Translations under genes and position numbers: made by a program
Assembly (NCBI RefSeq): GCF_021654775.1
Contig: NZ_AP025343.1
Location: forward strand, 3,191,501 to 3,255,500
Length of the DNA stretch: 64,000 bases
DNA from: Paenibacillus azoreducens
GTDB taxonomy: Bacteria > Bacillota > Bacilli > Paenibacillales > Paenibacillaceae
Direction: 5' to 3'
Notes under the pieces: generated by a model
The model's input: only the letters and a program-made list of their open reading frames with translations
What the model was told of the DNA's origin: nothing
The model's database searches: none
Shown: positions 37,059 to 45,336 of the stretch, piece by piece
Position numbering within the stretch: the first letter of the stretch is position 1
How the letters are laid out: each line of letters begins with the position of its first letter

Positions 37059-37109
37059 AAAAGCGAAGGGCACCCCATGATAAACATGGGATGATTTCCT
37101 TCGCTTTTT
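37059..37109. terminator. Bidirectional terminator
   Basis: Stem AAAAGCGAAGG / CCTTCGCTTTT with an inner CCCATG/CATGGG pair. It separates the phosphatase gene from the converging DUF1697 gene. Confidence 0.88.
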
Positions 37110-37113
37110 GTCG

Positions 37114-37656
37114 TTAATTTTCAAGGGCATTAAGCATGCTTGCCAGCTTCTTCATCGTATTCCAGTTGCGCACCGTTCCGGGCGTGCCCAGTTTGGTTAA
37201 GCTGCCGGCTAGCTTGGATTCGTTAAATTTGTTGCGTGCAAGCAGATACAAATCCGCGCCGATAATTTGGTACTCGTCAATGCCGCGTTCAACTGCAGCC
37301 AAACGCTCCATGCCTTCGGCAGCGGGAACGCCAGATAGCATCGATACGTGGATGGATTCGCCTTCCTGAAGCGAGGGTTCATCATAGGGGCACTGCTGCA
37401 TAATCGCCGCAAAATCCGTGCTGCTGCGGATGATCACGGGAATATTGAGTCCGAATGCGCCGCTGATTTCTTTTTCGATGAGTTCCCGCAAGGAATCGGC
37501 ATCCAGATCTGAGGCCAATACGACATTTCCGCTTTGGATGTAGGTTTGAACCTGCTTGCATCCGGCATTTTCGAGAACGCTTCTTAGCTCAGCCATCTTA
37601 ATTTTGTTATGTCCGCCAACATTAATGCCGCGGAGTAAAGCTGCGTATATGGTCAT
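37114..37656 (-). CDS. DUF1697 family protein
   Basis: 180 aa. The N-terminus MTIYAALLRGINVGGHNKIK and later TYIQSGNVVLAS and RNWNTMKKLA are the conserved blocks of DUF1697, a small soluble family of unknown function. ATG 37656 is chosen because family members start at this MxxYxALLRGINVGG motif. A TTG at 37677 is in frame but lacks a better ribosome site. Confidence 0.85.
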   Translation of the reverse strand: MTIYAALLRGINVGGHNKIKMAELRSVLENAGCKQVQTYIQSGNVVLASDLDADSLRELIEKEISGAFGLNIPVIIRSSTDFAAIMQQCPYDEPSLQEGESIHVSMLSGVPAAEGMERLAAVERGIDEYQIIGADLYLLARNKFNESKLAGSLTKLGTPGTVRNWNTMKKLASMLNALEN

Positions 37657-37713
37657 AATTGGTAGAATCAGCTCCAATCGGATAGGGTAAAGTTGGCCGG
37701 ATATCCCGGGTGT

Positions 37714-38085
37714 TCACCTAAACCAGGATTTGGCTTCGGCGCTGTTTAATCTCCAGATGACAAGAATCGGCAGAATGACGCCAAGCAAAAATCCGATATT
37801 ATGCCAAACGGAGAACTCCAGCAGTCGCAGAATAATGAGGATAATCGAAAGGGCAATGGCTGCAGTAAGCCGGGATCTATGAGGATGCCCAAGGCGTGCT
37901 GCCACCCAAAAGGCTGCGGCGCCGAAAACGATCATGCCAATACACAGTAATTTTTTGATGATTCCCGTGCTCCCAAACGAGTAAATGCCATTGACGATAT
38001 TTAAGACTGCGGCTAAATAAATCAAAATTTGGGCAAAGGATACCGCAGAGGGTTTTTGTGTGCGAGTTTCATGATTATTGAGCAT
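37714..38085 (-). CDS. Small four-helix membrane protein
   Basis: 123 aa, not recognised. Hydrophobic segments lie at about residues 17-35, 44-62, 72-90 and 93-112. It starts 4 nt after the padR stop with GGAGG upstream, so it is probably co-transcribed with and controlled by the PadR regulator, as is common for membrane proteins or exporters next to padR. Confidence 0.7.
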   Translation of the reverse strand: MLNNHETRTQKPSAVSFAQILIYLAAVLNIVNGIYSFGSTGIIKKLLCIGMIVFGAAAFWVAARLGHPHRSRLTAAIALSIILIILRLLEFSVWHNIGFLLGVILPILVIWRLNSAEAKSWFR

Positions 38086-38089
38086 ATAT

Positions 38090-38731
38090 TCATTTCCTCC
38101 CTGAATTTAGCGATGACGTGTTGGGATCGGAAAGTAGAGCTTCTTCGGCCTGATCGCACCAGTTTAATACGGTCTCGGCAAACTCTATGCCGTAACGCTT
38201 AAGCATGGCCGGACCGGTGAGCCTTGAAGCATTCTCCGGATCGTCCCAAAAACTGCCGGGCTGCACGGCTTCCATCGTATTACGGAACCATTCGAAGCTT
38301 GCCCGGCGTTCACGGATCAAATGCAGCAAAAATTCCGGTCCTTCCAGGCTGGCAAACAAAAATTTAACGAGATTTTCATCCCGGATCTGAATATGCGCAG
38401 ACGGGGCGGCCAGCCAGCTTCGAAGGGCTTCCCGGCCTCTGGCCGTGAGCTGCCACCGCTGACGGGAGCGAGGTCCTTCGGCCCCGTGGGGCGCTTCAAT
38501 CAGCTTAAGGGATTCAAGCACCTTGAGCTGAGGGTAGAGCTGCCCGTCACTAACTCCCCAGAAAAAATGAACGGACCGTTTCGCGGCCTCCCGGATTTCG
38601 TAACCGCTTCGCGGCTGCAAAGATAGAAACCCCAAAATCGTCCATGCGGTCGGGGTTAAATCGAATTCCTCCTCCAAAGGATTTTTTGATTCGGCATCCA
38701 AGTTCCCGTTTGTATCGCTTTGTTTATTCAA
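38090..38731 (-). CDS. PadR family transcriptional regulator
   Basis: 213 aa. A winged-helix N-terminal domain (LTPTAWTILGFLSLQPRSGYEI...DGQLYPQLKVLESLKLI) is followed by the C-terminal helical dimerisation domain (about 110-200). PadR proteins are mostly repressors that respond to toxic small molecules. TTG start, with AGGTGAT 5 nt upstream. A 33-bp perfect dyad directly upstream is a likely autoregulatory operator. Confidence 0.9.
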   Translation of the reverse strand: MNKQSDTNGNLDAESKNPLEEEFDLTPTAWTILGFLSLQPRSGYEIREAAKRSVHFFWGVSDGQLYPQLKVLESLKLIEAPHGAEGPRSRQRWQLTARGREALRSWLAAPSAHIQIRDENLVKFLFASLEGPEFLLHLIRERRASFEWFRNTMEAVQPGSFWDDPENASRLTGPAMLKRYGIEFAETVLNWCDQAEEALLSDPNTSSLNSGRK

Positions 38732-38748
38732 GTTTTATCACCTGCTTC

Positions 38749-38781
38749 ATGAATAATATCTCTCCAAGAGATATTATTCAT
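38749..38781. promoter_or_regulatory. 33-bp inverted repeat, candidate PadR operator
   Basis: Perfect 15-bp arms ATGAATAATATCTCT and AGAGATATTATTCAT around a 3-nt centre. It lies 18 nt upstream of the padR start codon, so it overlaps the promoter or early leader. Similar AGAGATAT-type dyads are typical of dimeric winged-helix repressors. Confidence 0.65.
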
Positions 38782-38900
38782 GTTTGAATTCAAATTGTCA
38801 AATGGCATGTTCTTGATAAGATCATTCTCTAGTCCGGATAGAAGGAGAGGGAATAAAACAAAGTGCAATGCGGTAGATCACAAAGTGTACACAATTTATT

Positions 38901-38943
38901 GGTGATTTTAGCCACATCGGGCTATTTGGTACGGATATTTACT
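38901..38943 (+). promoter_or_regulatory. CRP/FNR-type box and promoter of the nos cluster
   Basis: GGTGATTTTAGCCACA (38901-38916) matches TGTGA-N6-TCACA at 8 of 10 positions. A -10-like TTTACT at 38938-38943 begins 29.5 bp from its centre, the same geometry as the boxes at 20169 and 52236. Confidence 0.55.
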
Positions 38944-38975
38944 TTTGTAGAATATGTAAAGTAACGTAAATCGGA

Positions 38976-40322
38976 TTGGGGGTCAAGCTGCTGTCCAAAT
39001 TTCGTTTCATCATTGCTGTTTTATTGCTGACATGTTTCGCTGTCTTGAATCCAGGTACAGGTTTTGCAGGCGATGCTGAATCCGCTGCCATCCCGCTGCA
39101 GCCCATGATTGATCAGGCCCGGGCGGGAGACGTCATTCGATTAGCCCCGGGAACCTACCTTGGTCCAGTCACCATCGGCAAATCCATTGCCATAGAGAGT
39201 GGCGGAGGTGCAACCATAATCAATACCAGTCCTAATTCCGCCATTACCATTCAAGCAAACGGGACTCGGCTGCAAGGATTGAATATCCGGCATCAGGGGA
39301 AAGGCGAAACGGCCGGTATTGAGGTTCATGCCCAATCGGTCCAATTGGAACAGCTTAAGATCAGGACTCAAAGGCATGGCATCATGCTGCGTGACGCAAG
39401 CAAATCCGTGATTCGAAACAATGACATCGCCTTTTTTGCGGATCAGCCCGTTCGCATTGGGAAAAAGGGGAATGGAATCGATCTTTACAACTCTCAGGAT
39501 AACCAAATCTTAAATAATAGAATCGCTTTTATGAAAGATGCGATTTATATGGAAAAAGGCCGGAATGAAACCGTAAATGGAAATGAGGTTTCTTATTCAA
39601 GGTATGGTATCCACTTCATGTACATAGACGACTCCCGCGTAACCCATAATTCAGGCGAATTTAACATTACCGGGGCGATGGTGATGGAGGTTTCGAATTT
39701 GGATATCGCGGACAACATGTTCCGAAAACAGAGCGGGAACGTGAACTCCCAGGGGTTGCTGCTGTATGACGTGCGGGAATCCCGGATCGACAGAAATGTG
39801 ATCGAAGGAAACCGGGTCGGGATTTATATGGAACGGGCTGAGGGGAACCGGCTTGCGGAAAATGCGCTGCTGCAAAACTTCGTGGGCATTCAGATGATCC
39901 AGGCCAAGAACAATCTGATGCGCCGCAATACTTTTGTATCCAATGTGATCGAAGCGACGGAGCGGGAGAGCGATGCCAACCGTTTGACGGAAAATTACTG
40001 GGATTCCTTTCAAGGACTTGATGTGACGAATGACGGCCTGAGCGATATTCCATACCGCATTCAACCGTTTTTTCAGCGCGTGATTGCCGGAAATAGCGCG
40101 TATCAATTGTTTTTCCAATCGCCGAGCATGACTTTTTTAAGCGATATTTTTGCCGCTGGCGGAAAGGCGTCTGCAGCAGATGATTCTCCGCTGATGAAAC
40201 CGGATCTTCTGCCGTCCACCGGTCGCAGCTCTAATGATGGCGGTATGGGCGTTTTGATTATTGGATTGATTCTACTGTTAACTTCAGTTTTTACCATTAG
40301 TTTAGGGGGAATTCGAAAATGA
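38976..40322 (+). CDS. nosD: NosD-like copper/sulfur-delivery beta-helix protein
   Basis: 448 aa. A signal peptide (about 1-32) is followed by a right-handed beta-helix built from CASH/PbH1 repeats (NNDIAFFADQPV, GIDLYNSQDNQILNNRI, GIHFMYIDDSRVTHN, GIYMERAEGNRLAENALLQNF) and a C-terminal membrane anchor (GVLIIGLILLLTSVFTISL). NosD acts outside the membrane with the NosFY ABC transporter in maturing the copper sites of nitrous oxide reductase. The start is uncertain: TTG 38976 lacks a good ribosome site, and GGGGGT just after it could serve a later CTG. It overlaps nosL by 4 nt. Confidence 0.87.
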   Translation: MGVKLLSKFRFIIAVLLLTCFAVLNPGTGFAGDAESAAIPLQPMIDQARAGDVIRLAPGTYLGPVTIGKSIAIESGGGATIINTSPNSAITIQANGTRLQGLNIRHQGKGETAGIEVHAQSVQLEQLKIRTQRHGIMLRDASKSVIRNNDIAFFADQPVRIGKKGNGIDLYNSQDNQILNNRIAFMKDAIYMEKGRNETVNGNEVSYSRYGIHFMYIDDSRVTHNSGEFNITGAMVMEVSNLDIADNMFRKQSGNVNSQGLLLYDVRESRIDRNVIEGNRVGIYMERAEGNRLAENALLQNFVGIQMIQAKNNLMRRNTFVSNVIEATERESDANRLTENYWDSFQGLDVTNDGLSDIPYRIQPFFQRVIAGNSAYQLFFQSPSMTFLSDIFAAGGKASAADDSPLMKPDLLPSTGRSSNDGGMGVLIIGLILLLTSVFTISLGGIRK

Positions 40323-40939
40323 AAATCAAAAGAGCATGGATGCCTGTCGCGATGTTGGCGTTGGGCGCCCTTATGATGAGCGCTTGCGGAGACAAGAAAT
40401 ACGAGGCTGTATCCATCAACGAGGATGTCGATATTTGCGCCGAATGCAAAATGCAGGTGAAGGATGATGCCTACGCCACGCAGCTCACAATGGCGGACGG
40501 TAAAAACTATAAATTTGACGACATTGGCTGTATGGAAAACTGGGAAAAGGAACATGCGCAGGAAAAGCTGGGCATGGATTTCGTACGCGATTATAACGAT
40601 AAATCCTGGATAGAGCATGACAAGGCCACTTATGTATATGATGCTTCCATCCGTACGCCTATGGCATACGGGGTTATCAGCTTTAAGGACAAGAAATCGG
40701 CGGAAGACTTCGTTGCCAAGCAAGGAGCCGGTAAAATCATGGATGCCAAAGAGCTGGAAGCCCATGACTGGAAACAAAACAAAGACATGATGAAAATGAT
40801 GATGGAGCATGAAGGCGAAGGTTCAAAACATATGGATGGAATGAAAGATATGAAAGATATGAAAGATATGGATGAACACAAGGAAAAGGACGGCCAATCC
40901 GATATGGAGGATCATAAGAAGGAAGAAAGCCATAAATAA
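40319..40939 (+). CDS. nosL: NosL copper chaperone lipoprotein
   Basis: 206 aa. Lipobox MMSAC, then the NosL Cu(I)-binding core: CAECKM and DDIGCMENW. An unusual 50-residue Met/His/Asp/Lys-rich tail follows (MMKMMMEHEGEGSKHMDG, then three MKD repeats encoded by a 9-nt tandem repeat near 40841-40869). The tail may bind additional copper. It is translationally coupled to nosD by ATGA. Confidence 0.9.
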   Translation: MKIKRAWMPVAMLALGALMMSACGDKKYEAVSINEDVDICAECKMQVKDDAYATQLTMADGKNYKFDDIGCMENWEKEHAQEKLGMDFVRDYNDKSWIEHDKATYVYDASIRTPMAYGVISFKDKKSAEDFVAKQGAGKIMDAKELEAHDWKQNKDMMKMMMEHEGEGSKHMDGMKDMKDMKDMDEHKEKDGQSDMEDHKKEESHK

Positions 40940-40962
40940 TCGGAAGGCTGGGGGAAGGGAAA

Positions 40963-41784
40963 ATGTCGGACTTACTGCATGTGGCCAAAAGGGAAATAAG
41001 AATTGGATTCCGCAACCCCTGGGCGTATTCTTTTCTGGTCTTATTCAGTACATTTAGCTTATGTTTGCTTATCATCAACTCGCAAAACTTCATTCAGGGA
41101 TATTCGGGCATTACGGGTTCGATGCTCAGTCTGACCTTATATCTTTTGCCGCTAATGACGCTGCTGATTGGTTCGTTTTCCCTTACCTCGGAAAAGGAGG
41201 ACGGCAGTTGGCAGCTGCTGTCCACCTATCCGCTTGGCACGCTTTCGTTCGTTGCCGGGAAATTTATCGGGATCGCGGTGGTGCTTCTGGTTATCGTCGC
41301 TTTTGGCTACGGTCTGATGGGCGTGATCAGCTGGGTTATAGGCGCAAACTTTGATATTCAAACGTTTTTTCTGTTTTTGGTGTTCTCATGCTTGCTGGTC
41401 CTGCTTTTTTTATGTGTGGCGATGTTTATAGGCTCGATATCCCGCAATCGCTGGCAGGCGTTAACCATTTCGGTATCCGTTTGGTTTTTTGCGGTGATCG
41501 GCTGGTCTACGATTTTGCTCTCTGTTTTAAACTTTGTTCCCTACCTATGGGTCAAACCGGTTTTGACAGCTGCGACGTTTTTGAATCCGGCCGAGCTGGT
41601 GCGGCTGTTTGTTGTGATTCGTTTGGGCGGAGGTTCGATATTGGGACCGGCATATTACACTTGGGTCCAATGGATTCAAGGGCCGGGCGGAAGCTGGATG
41701 TTTGCTCTGGTATGCTCGGTCTGGATAACCTGCTCCATTTCTGCCGTCTATTGGGCTTGGGAGAGGGGGCGCTTTCGTGGATAA
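40963..41784 (+). CDS. nosY: NosY-type ABC-2 permease
   Basis: 273 aa with six hydrophobic segments and a first loop typical of ABC-2 permeases (LTSEKEDGSWQLLSTYPL). It partners the ATPase encoded next (8-nt overlap). In nos systems NosDFY supplies sulfur or copper for nitrous oxide reductase assembly. GGGGGAAGG precedes the ATG. Confidence 0.85.
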   Translation: MSDLLHVAKREIRIGFRNPWAYSFLVLFSTFSLCLLIINSQNFIQGYSGITGSMLSLTLYLLPLMTLLIGSFSLTSEKEDGSWQLLSTYPLGTLSFVAGKFIGIAVVLLVIVAFGYGLMGVISWVIGANFDIQTFFLFLVFSCLLVLLFLCVAMFIGSISRNRWQALTISVSVWFFAVIGWSTILLSVLNFVPYLWVKPVLTAATFLNPAELVRLFVVIRLGGGSILGPAYYTWVQWIQGPGGSWMFALVCSVWITCSISAVYWAWERGRFRG

Positions 41785-42490
41785 AGCAGTCGTTGTAGTA
41801 GAGGGAGTATCCAAACGGATCAAGCGGCAAAATATCGTCGAGGAGATATCCTTTTCTCTGAACCAAGGAAACATTCTGGCATTATGCGGCGGGAACGGAG
41901 CGGGAAAAAGCACACTGCTGCGAATGATCGCGGGGATGATGCAGCCAACTGCCGGTAGGATTACCGTAAACGATCTGGAATGGAAAAAGAACAGAAAGCT
42001 GTATGCGGAGCAAATCGGCTACATGCCCGATGACTTTCAGTTTCAACATGGACTCACCGCTGAGGAAACGTTGTCCTTCTGGGCGGCTTTGCGCAAGGTT
42101 CCGCAAGAAAGGATCAGCGAGCTGCTGGAGATGGTCGGACTTGAACATGAAAAGAGAAAGAAAGTGAGTTCCTTCTCCAAAGGAATGCGTCAGCGTTTGC
42201 TCCTCGCACAGGCTCTGCTTGTCAAACCGGTTTTGCTGATGATGGATGAACCGACAAACGGCTTGGACCCTTTCTGGAACCGCGAACTGATCAAGCTGAT
42301 GAAGCAGGTGAGGCAGGAGGGCAGTGCGGTCATTTTTTCCACGCATCAGCTCGAAGCAGCCGAAACTGCAGCGGATCAAGTTCTTTTTCTGAATCATGGG
42401 CGCAATGTTGGAGCAGGGACCGTGGAATTCTTTCAAAACCGGTATGGTTCCCTTCATGCAGCATTTAATGATAGTCTGGGACTTGATTAG
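41777..42490 (+). CDS. nosF: NosF-type ABC transporter ATPase
   Basis: 237 aa. Walker A GGNGAGKST (about residues 36-44), signature SFSKGMRQRLLLAQA, Walker B LLMMDEPTNGLDP, switch His in STHQLE. GTG start with GAGGGGG 7 nt upstream. Last gene of nosD-nosL-nosY-nosF. No nosZ, nosC or nosR gene is adjacent. Confidence 0.88.
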   Translation: MDKAVVVVEGVSKRIKRQNIVEEISFSLNQGNILALCGGNGAGKSTLLRMIAGMMQPTAGRITVNDLEWKKNRKLYAEQIGYMPDDFQFQHGLTAEETLSFWAALRKVPQERISELLEMVGLEHEKRKKVSSFSKGMRQRLLLAQALLVKPVLLMMDEPTNGLDPFWNRELIKLMKQVRQEGSAVIFSTHQLEAAETAADQVLFLNHGRNVGAGTVEFFQNRYGSLHAAFNDSLGLD

Positions 42491-42545
42491 GACTCGATTA
42501 AGATGAGATTCGGATGCGGTACCCTGGCTGTCTGGCAACAAAAAT

Positions 42546-42583
42546 AAAGCACATCCCGCTTGTTTAGCGGAATGTGCTTTTTG
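42546..42583 (+). terminator. Terminator of nos cluster, overlapping the end of the HAD gene
   Basis: Stem AAAGCACATCCCGCT / AGCGGAATGTGCTTT (one mismatch) plus T-run. The 3' arm contains the last codons and stop of the minus-strand HAD gene. Confidence 0.85.
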
Positions 42584-43358
42584 CCCTGTCATACGATGCG
42601 GCTGCCGTTTCTTCCAACCTGCAAAAAGCAAGCAATCTGCGGGCAATCGACGTTTCGTCGGCAGGTATTTGTTCGGCTGCATAACTTCCCAATTCCGGGT
42701 GGTTACCGATCATGACCGAAGTGTGCGCATGCTGAAACATGGAGATGTCATTGGCATCGTTTCCGAATGCAACATAAGTCCGGTCTTGCAGTCCCAACTG
42801 CTGAAGCCCGCTCCATTTATCGATTCCTTGAGGACTCAGGTCCAAAATGCCTTCATTGCCATGTTCATGGATAACGATGGGCAGCTTTGCAAGCCGATCC
42901 AAAATGACCTTGTGGTCTGGGATATCGAGCAGCACAATCTTCACGATGATGTCCATGGTAGCAAGGTCAACCTGCTTCGCCCGCAGCTGCGGATCGACGT
43001 TGCGCCGGATCGGATGGTTGTCGCTGCCTGTATAGGCATAGTCCCACTCGCTGTCAATTAAATATTTCAAACCATAATTTTTAATGATCGCCAAAATTTC
43101 GTTTTTGACATCTTCTTCAAAATGAACCGTTGAAATGATATGCTTGTTGTTAGCGACAAAAGCGCCGTTTCCGCCAACCAGCGGATAAGCATGCATATGC
43201 TCCGGAAGGACGGGGAGAAGATCGCGGATTGGGCGAGCGGAAGCAAAAATAACCCCATGTCCGCAATGCGTTAGCTCATCAAGTGCGTTAATGATGACAT
43301 CGCTTAACGGTTTTCCTTGAAAACAGAGGGTACCGTCCAGATCAAACACAAATTTCAT
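42564..43358 (-). CDS. Cof-type HAD superfamily phosphatase
   Basis: 264 aa. HAD motif I FDLDGTLC, motif II Ser in IFASARP, Lys in the middle, and motif III/IV GNDANDISMFQHA. The large C2-type cap (about 80-190) marks the Cof/YwpJ branch, which dephosphorylates sugar phosphates, flavin or pyridoxal phosphates. The start at 43358 (MKFVFDLDG) has GAGG 9 nt upstream; reading could extend 11 codons further. Confidence 0.9.
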   Translation of the reverse strand: MKFVFDLDGTLCFQGKPLSDVIINALDELTHCGHGVIFASARPIRDLLPVLPEHMHAYPLVGGNGAFVANNKHIISTVHFEEDVKNEILAIIKNYGLKYLIDSEWDYAYTGSDNHPIRRNVDPQLRAKQVDLATMDIIVKIVLLDIPDHKVILDRLAKLPIVIHEHGNEGILDLSPQGIDKWSGLQQLGLQDRTYVAFGNDANDISMFQHAHTSVMIGNHPELGSYAAEQIPADETSIARRLLAFCRLEETAAASYDRAKSTFR

Positions 43359-43444
43359 ATGACACATCCTCGTTGTTTTTGTTTTCATCATAAACAGCCT
43401 CGCTGACTATAGGAAGGACAAATGTCCTGAAAGGATAGCTTTGA

Positions 43445-44137
43445 ATGAAAATCATACATCATAAACAGCAGCTTCACGCCAAATTAGATGAATTCGATAT
43501 CGCCAGCTTGTTTACTTCAAAGGATGGCATTCCATTTGAACTGCGGAGCTATGACGAAGGGGAGATTGTCCTTGAAGAAGGTGACGCGATGGATGCCCTG
43601 TTATTCCTTGTAGAAGGAAAAGTGAAAATTTCATCCAGCGTTCAGACCGGAAAATCGCTGCTTCTGCGCTTTTGTGAGCCGTTTGCGGTTATGGGGGACA
43701 TTGAGCTGATTCAAAAGGTTGGCGTGCAGTCCCAGGTCGAAGCCGTTTGTCCTACCCAATGCATCGCGATTCCATTTACTTATATAGAGGAACACCTTAT
43801 GCTGGACCCGAAGTTTTTGATGTCTTTGCTTAAGGAGGTCACTTACAAACTTCAAACTTGCACGACAGCCTCGCGCGTAAATTTGCTGGCTTCCGTCGAA
43901 AACCGGTTTGCCAGTTATCTGCTGACCACACTGCAGGAGAAAAACAACTTCGGCAAGGAAATCCGGACAACAAATACGCAGGAAATCGCGGATTTGATCG
44001 GCACGACGTCCCGCCATTTGAATCGTGTAATTTTGAATTTAACCGAACAGGGCGTTATATATAGGGAGCGGGATACCATCTATATTTTGGATGAAACCAA
44101 ACTGCAGGAACTTTCGAATGGGATTCGCTACGAGTAG
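43445..44137 (+). CDS. Crp/Fnr family transcriptional regulator (YeiL-like)
   Basis: 230 aa. A cyclic-nucleotide-binding fold (about 30-145; FELRSYDEGEIVLEEGDAMDALLFLVEGKVKI pattern) is followed by a C-terminal HTH_Crp (TNTQEIADLIGTTSRHLNRVILNL, about 175-200). No four-Cys Fe-S cluster motif is seen, so it is not a classical oxygen-sensing Fnr; overall it looks most like YeiL. It lies close to the nos cluster and is a candidate regulator for the three TGTGA-N6-TCACA boxes in this window. AAAGGAT precedes the ATG. Confidence 0.9.
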   Translation: MKIIHHKQQLHAKLDEFDIASLFTSKDGIPFELRSYDEGEIVLEEGDAMDALLFLVEGKVKISSSVQTGKSLLLRFCEPFAVMGDIELIQKVGVQSQVEAVCPTQCIAIPFTYIEEHLMLDPKFLMSLLKEVTYKLQTCTTASRVNLLASVENRFASYLLTTLQEKNNFGKEIRTTNTQEIADLIGTTSRHLNRVILNLTEQGVIYRERDTIYILDETKLQELSNGIRYE

Positions 44138-44536
44138 CCCGTATTTGAATCCGGTGCATATGAGGATATTGATTCCAGCTTTATCCTATGTTAAAGTTAC
44201 TGTAATCCGTTGAGGATTTTGCAAAAATCCTGTGAGATACTGGCATCGAATTTTGCAAAAATCCTTTATTAAGAAAGGGTGACCTTAAGCCAATGATCCA
44301 TTAATCCTGTCTGCAGAGAAAAATCGTGTTTGCGATTCTTTTTCGGATAGGATTAGTGCGGGCTTTTATATATTTTCAGAAGGATGAAGACGTTTCATAT
44401 TGGAAACAGTCCGTCTTTTGATGTATGCCGCCTCCTGTCCGAATATCGGATGAGGAGGTTTTTTGCATGCAGATGATTGTTTTTAATGTTTGACAGGACA
44501 AAGCTCGAAGAAAATGAAGAGGGGAGATATTTTTTT
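44138..44536 (+). promoter_or_regulatory. Long structured leader of vat gene (candidate antibiotic-responsive attenuator)
   Basis: 399 nt without a large gene. It holds two copies of ATTTTGCAAAAATCCT (44216-44231, 44251-44266). An AAAGGGTG ribosome-like site is followed by a 3-codon ORF ATG-ATC-CAT-TAA at 44293-44304. A long imperfect stem spans about 44301-44358 (TAATCCTGTC / GATAGGATTA arms). A GAAGACG/CGTCTTT hairpin follows at 44386-44419, and a 30-codon ORF at 44384-44476 overlaps the terminator hairpin. A leader of this kind before a ribosome-targeting-antibiotic resistance gene suggests ribosome-mediated attenuation; this is inference. Confidence 0.55.
44431..44465 (+). terminator. Terminator inside vat leader
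   Basis: Stem CCTCC-TG-TCCGA / TCGGA-TGA-GGAGG followed by TTTTTT, ending 71 nt before the vat start codon. Placement inside a leader suggests conditional read-through. Confidence 0.75.
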
Positions 44537-45172
44537 ATGACAGGACCAAATCCTTCAGAGAAGTACCCGATACCAGGCAACACCAGTCTGCAGTTTATTA
44601 AAAACACGGTGACGATGACGAATATTATCGCTGGCGATTACTCCTATTACGATTCGGCAAATGGGGAGTCGTTTGAGGATCAAGTGCTCTACAACTACGA
44701 ATTGTTTGGAACGAAGCTGATTATCGGCAAATTTTGCTCGATCGCTCCCGAAACGAGGTTTATGATGGATGGCGGCAACCACCGAATGAACGGCTCTACC
44801 TATCCGTTTAATATTTTCGGCAGAGGCTGGGAGGCGTTTACGCCTACGCTGGAAGAGATCAAGCTTAAAGGCGATACGGTCATTGGCAATGATGTCTGGA
44901 TTGGAAGACGGGTAACCATTATGCCGGGCGTCCATGTCGGAGACGGAGCGATCATCGCCGCTGAAGCCGTCGTCGTTAAAGACGTGGAGCCGTATACCAT
45001 CGTTGGCGGCAATCCTGCTAAAGTCATTCGTCAGCGATTTGCGCCGGAGGTCATTCAGGAGCTGCTGGACATCCAATGGTGGGATTACGATATCGAAGTC
45101 ATCAATCAATTTATCGGCGCAATCGTGAGCGGGGACATCGAAACGATGAGAAAAATGAAGCAGTATAGATAA
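44537..45172 (+). CDS. vat: Vat-type streptogramin A O-acetyltransferase
   Basis: 211 aa, hexapeptide-repeat (left-handed beta-helix) xenobiotic acetyltransferase. It tracks Vat proteins closely: YPIPGNTSLQFIKNTV, GDYSYYDSANGESFEDQVLY, GKFCSIAP, catalytic His in GGNHRMNGSTYPF, NDVWIGRRVTIMPGV and IVGGNPAKVIRQRF. Vat enzymes acetylate group A streptogramins. The start at 44537 (MTGPNPSEK) has GAGGGGAG upstream; a longer reading from 44477 is unlikely. Acetylation of another small alcohol cannot be excluded. Confidence 0.88.
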   Translation: MTGPNPSEKYPIPGNTSLQFIKNTVTMTNIIAGDYSYYDSANGESFEDQVLYNYELFGTKLIIGKFCSIAPETRFMMDGGNHRMNGSTYPFNIFGRGWEAFTPTLEEIKLKGDTVIGNDVWIGRRVTIMPGVHVGDGAIIAAEAVVVKDVEPYTIVGGNPAKVIRQRFAPEVIQELLDIQWWDYDIEVINQFIGAIVSGDIETMRKMKQYR

Positions 45173-45247
45173 TTGTCTGAGTTTGGCAGGACTAAATATG
45201 GCCCGCGGAGATCAGTTGCTGTTCAAAAGATCGATGGGGCATCTATT

Positions 45248-45286
45248 GAGCGGCTTTAGGAGTGATTCCTGATGCCGCTTTTTTTG
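45248..45286 (+). terminator. Terminator after vat
   Basis: Stem GCGGC-TTTAGGA / CCTGAT-GCCGC followed by seven T residues. Confidence 0.78.
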
Positions 45287-45336
45287 CTCTCATCGCATGT
45301 CTTTTGAGGGATAATCGTTTATAAATTGAAGGTTTA

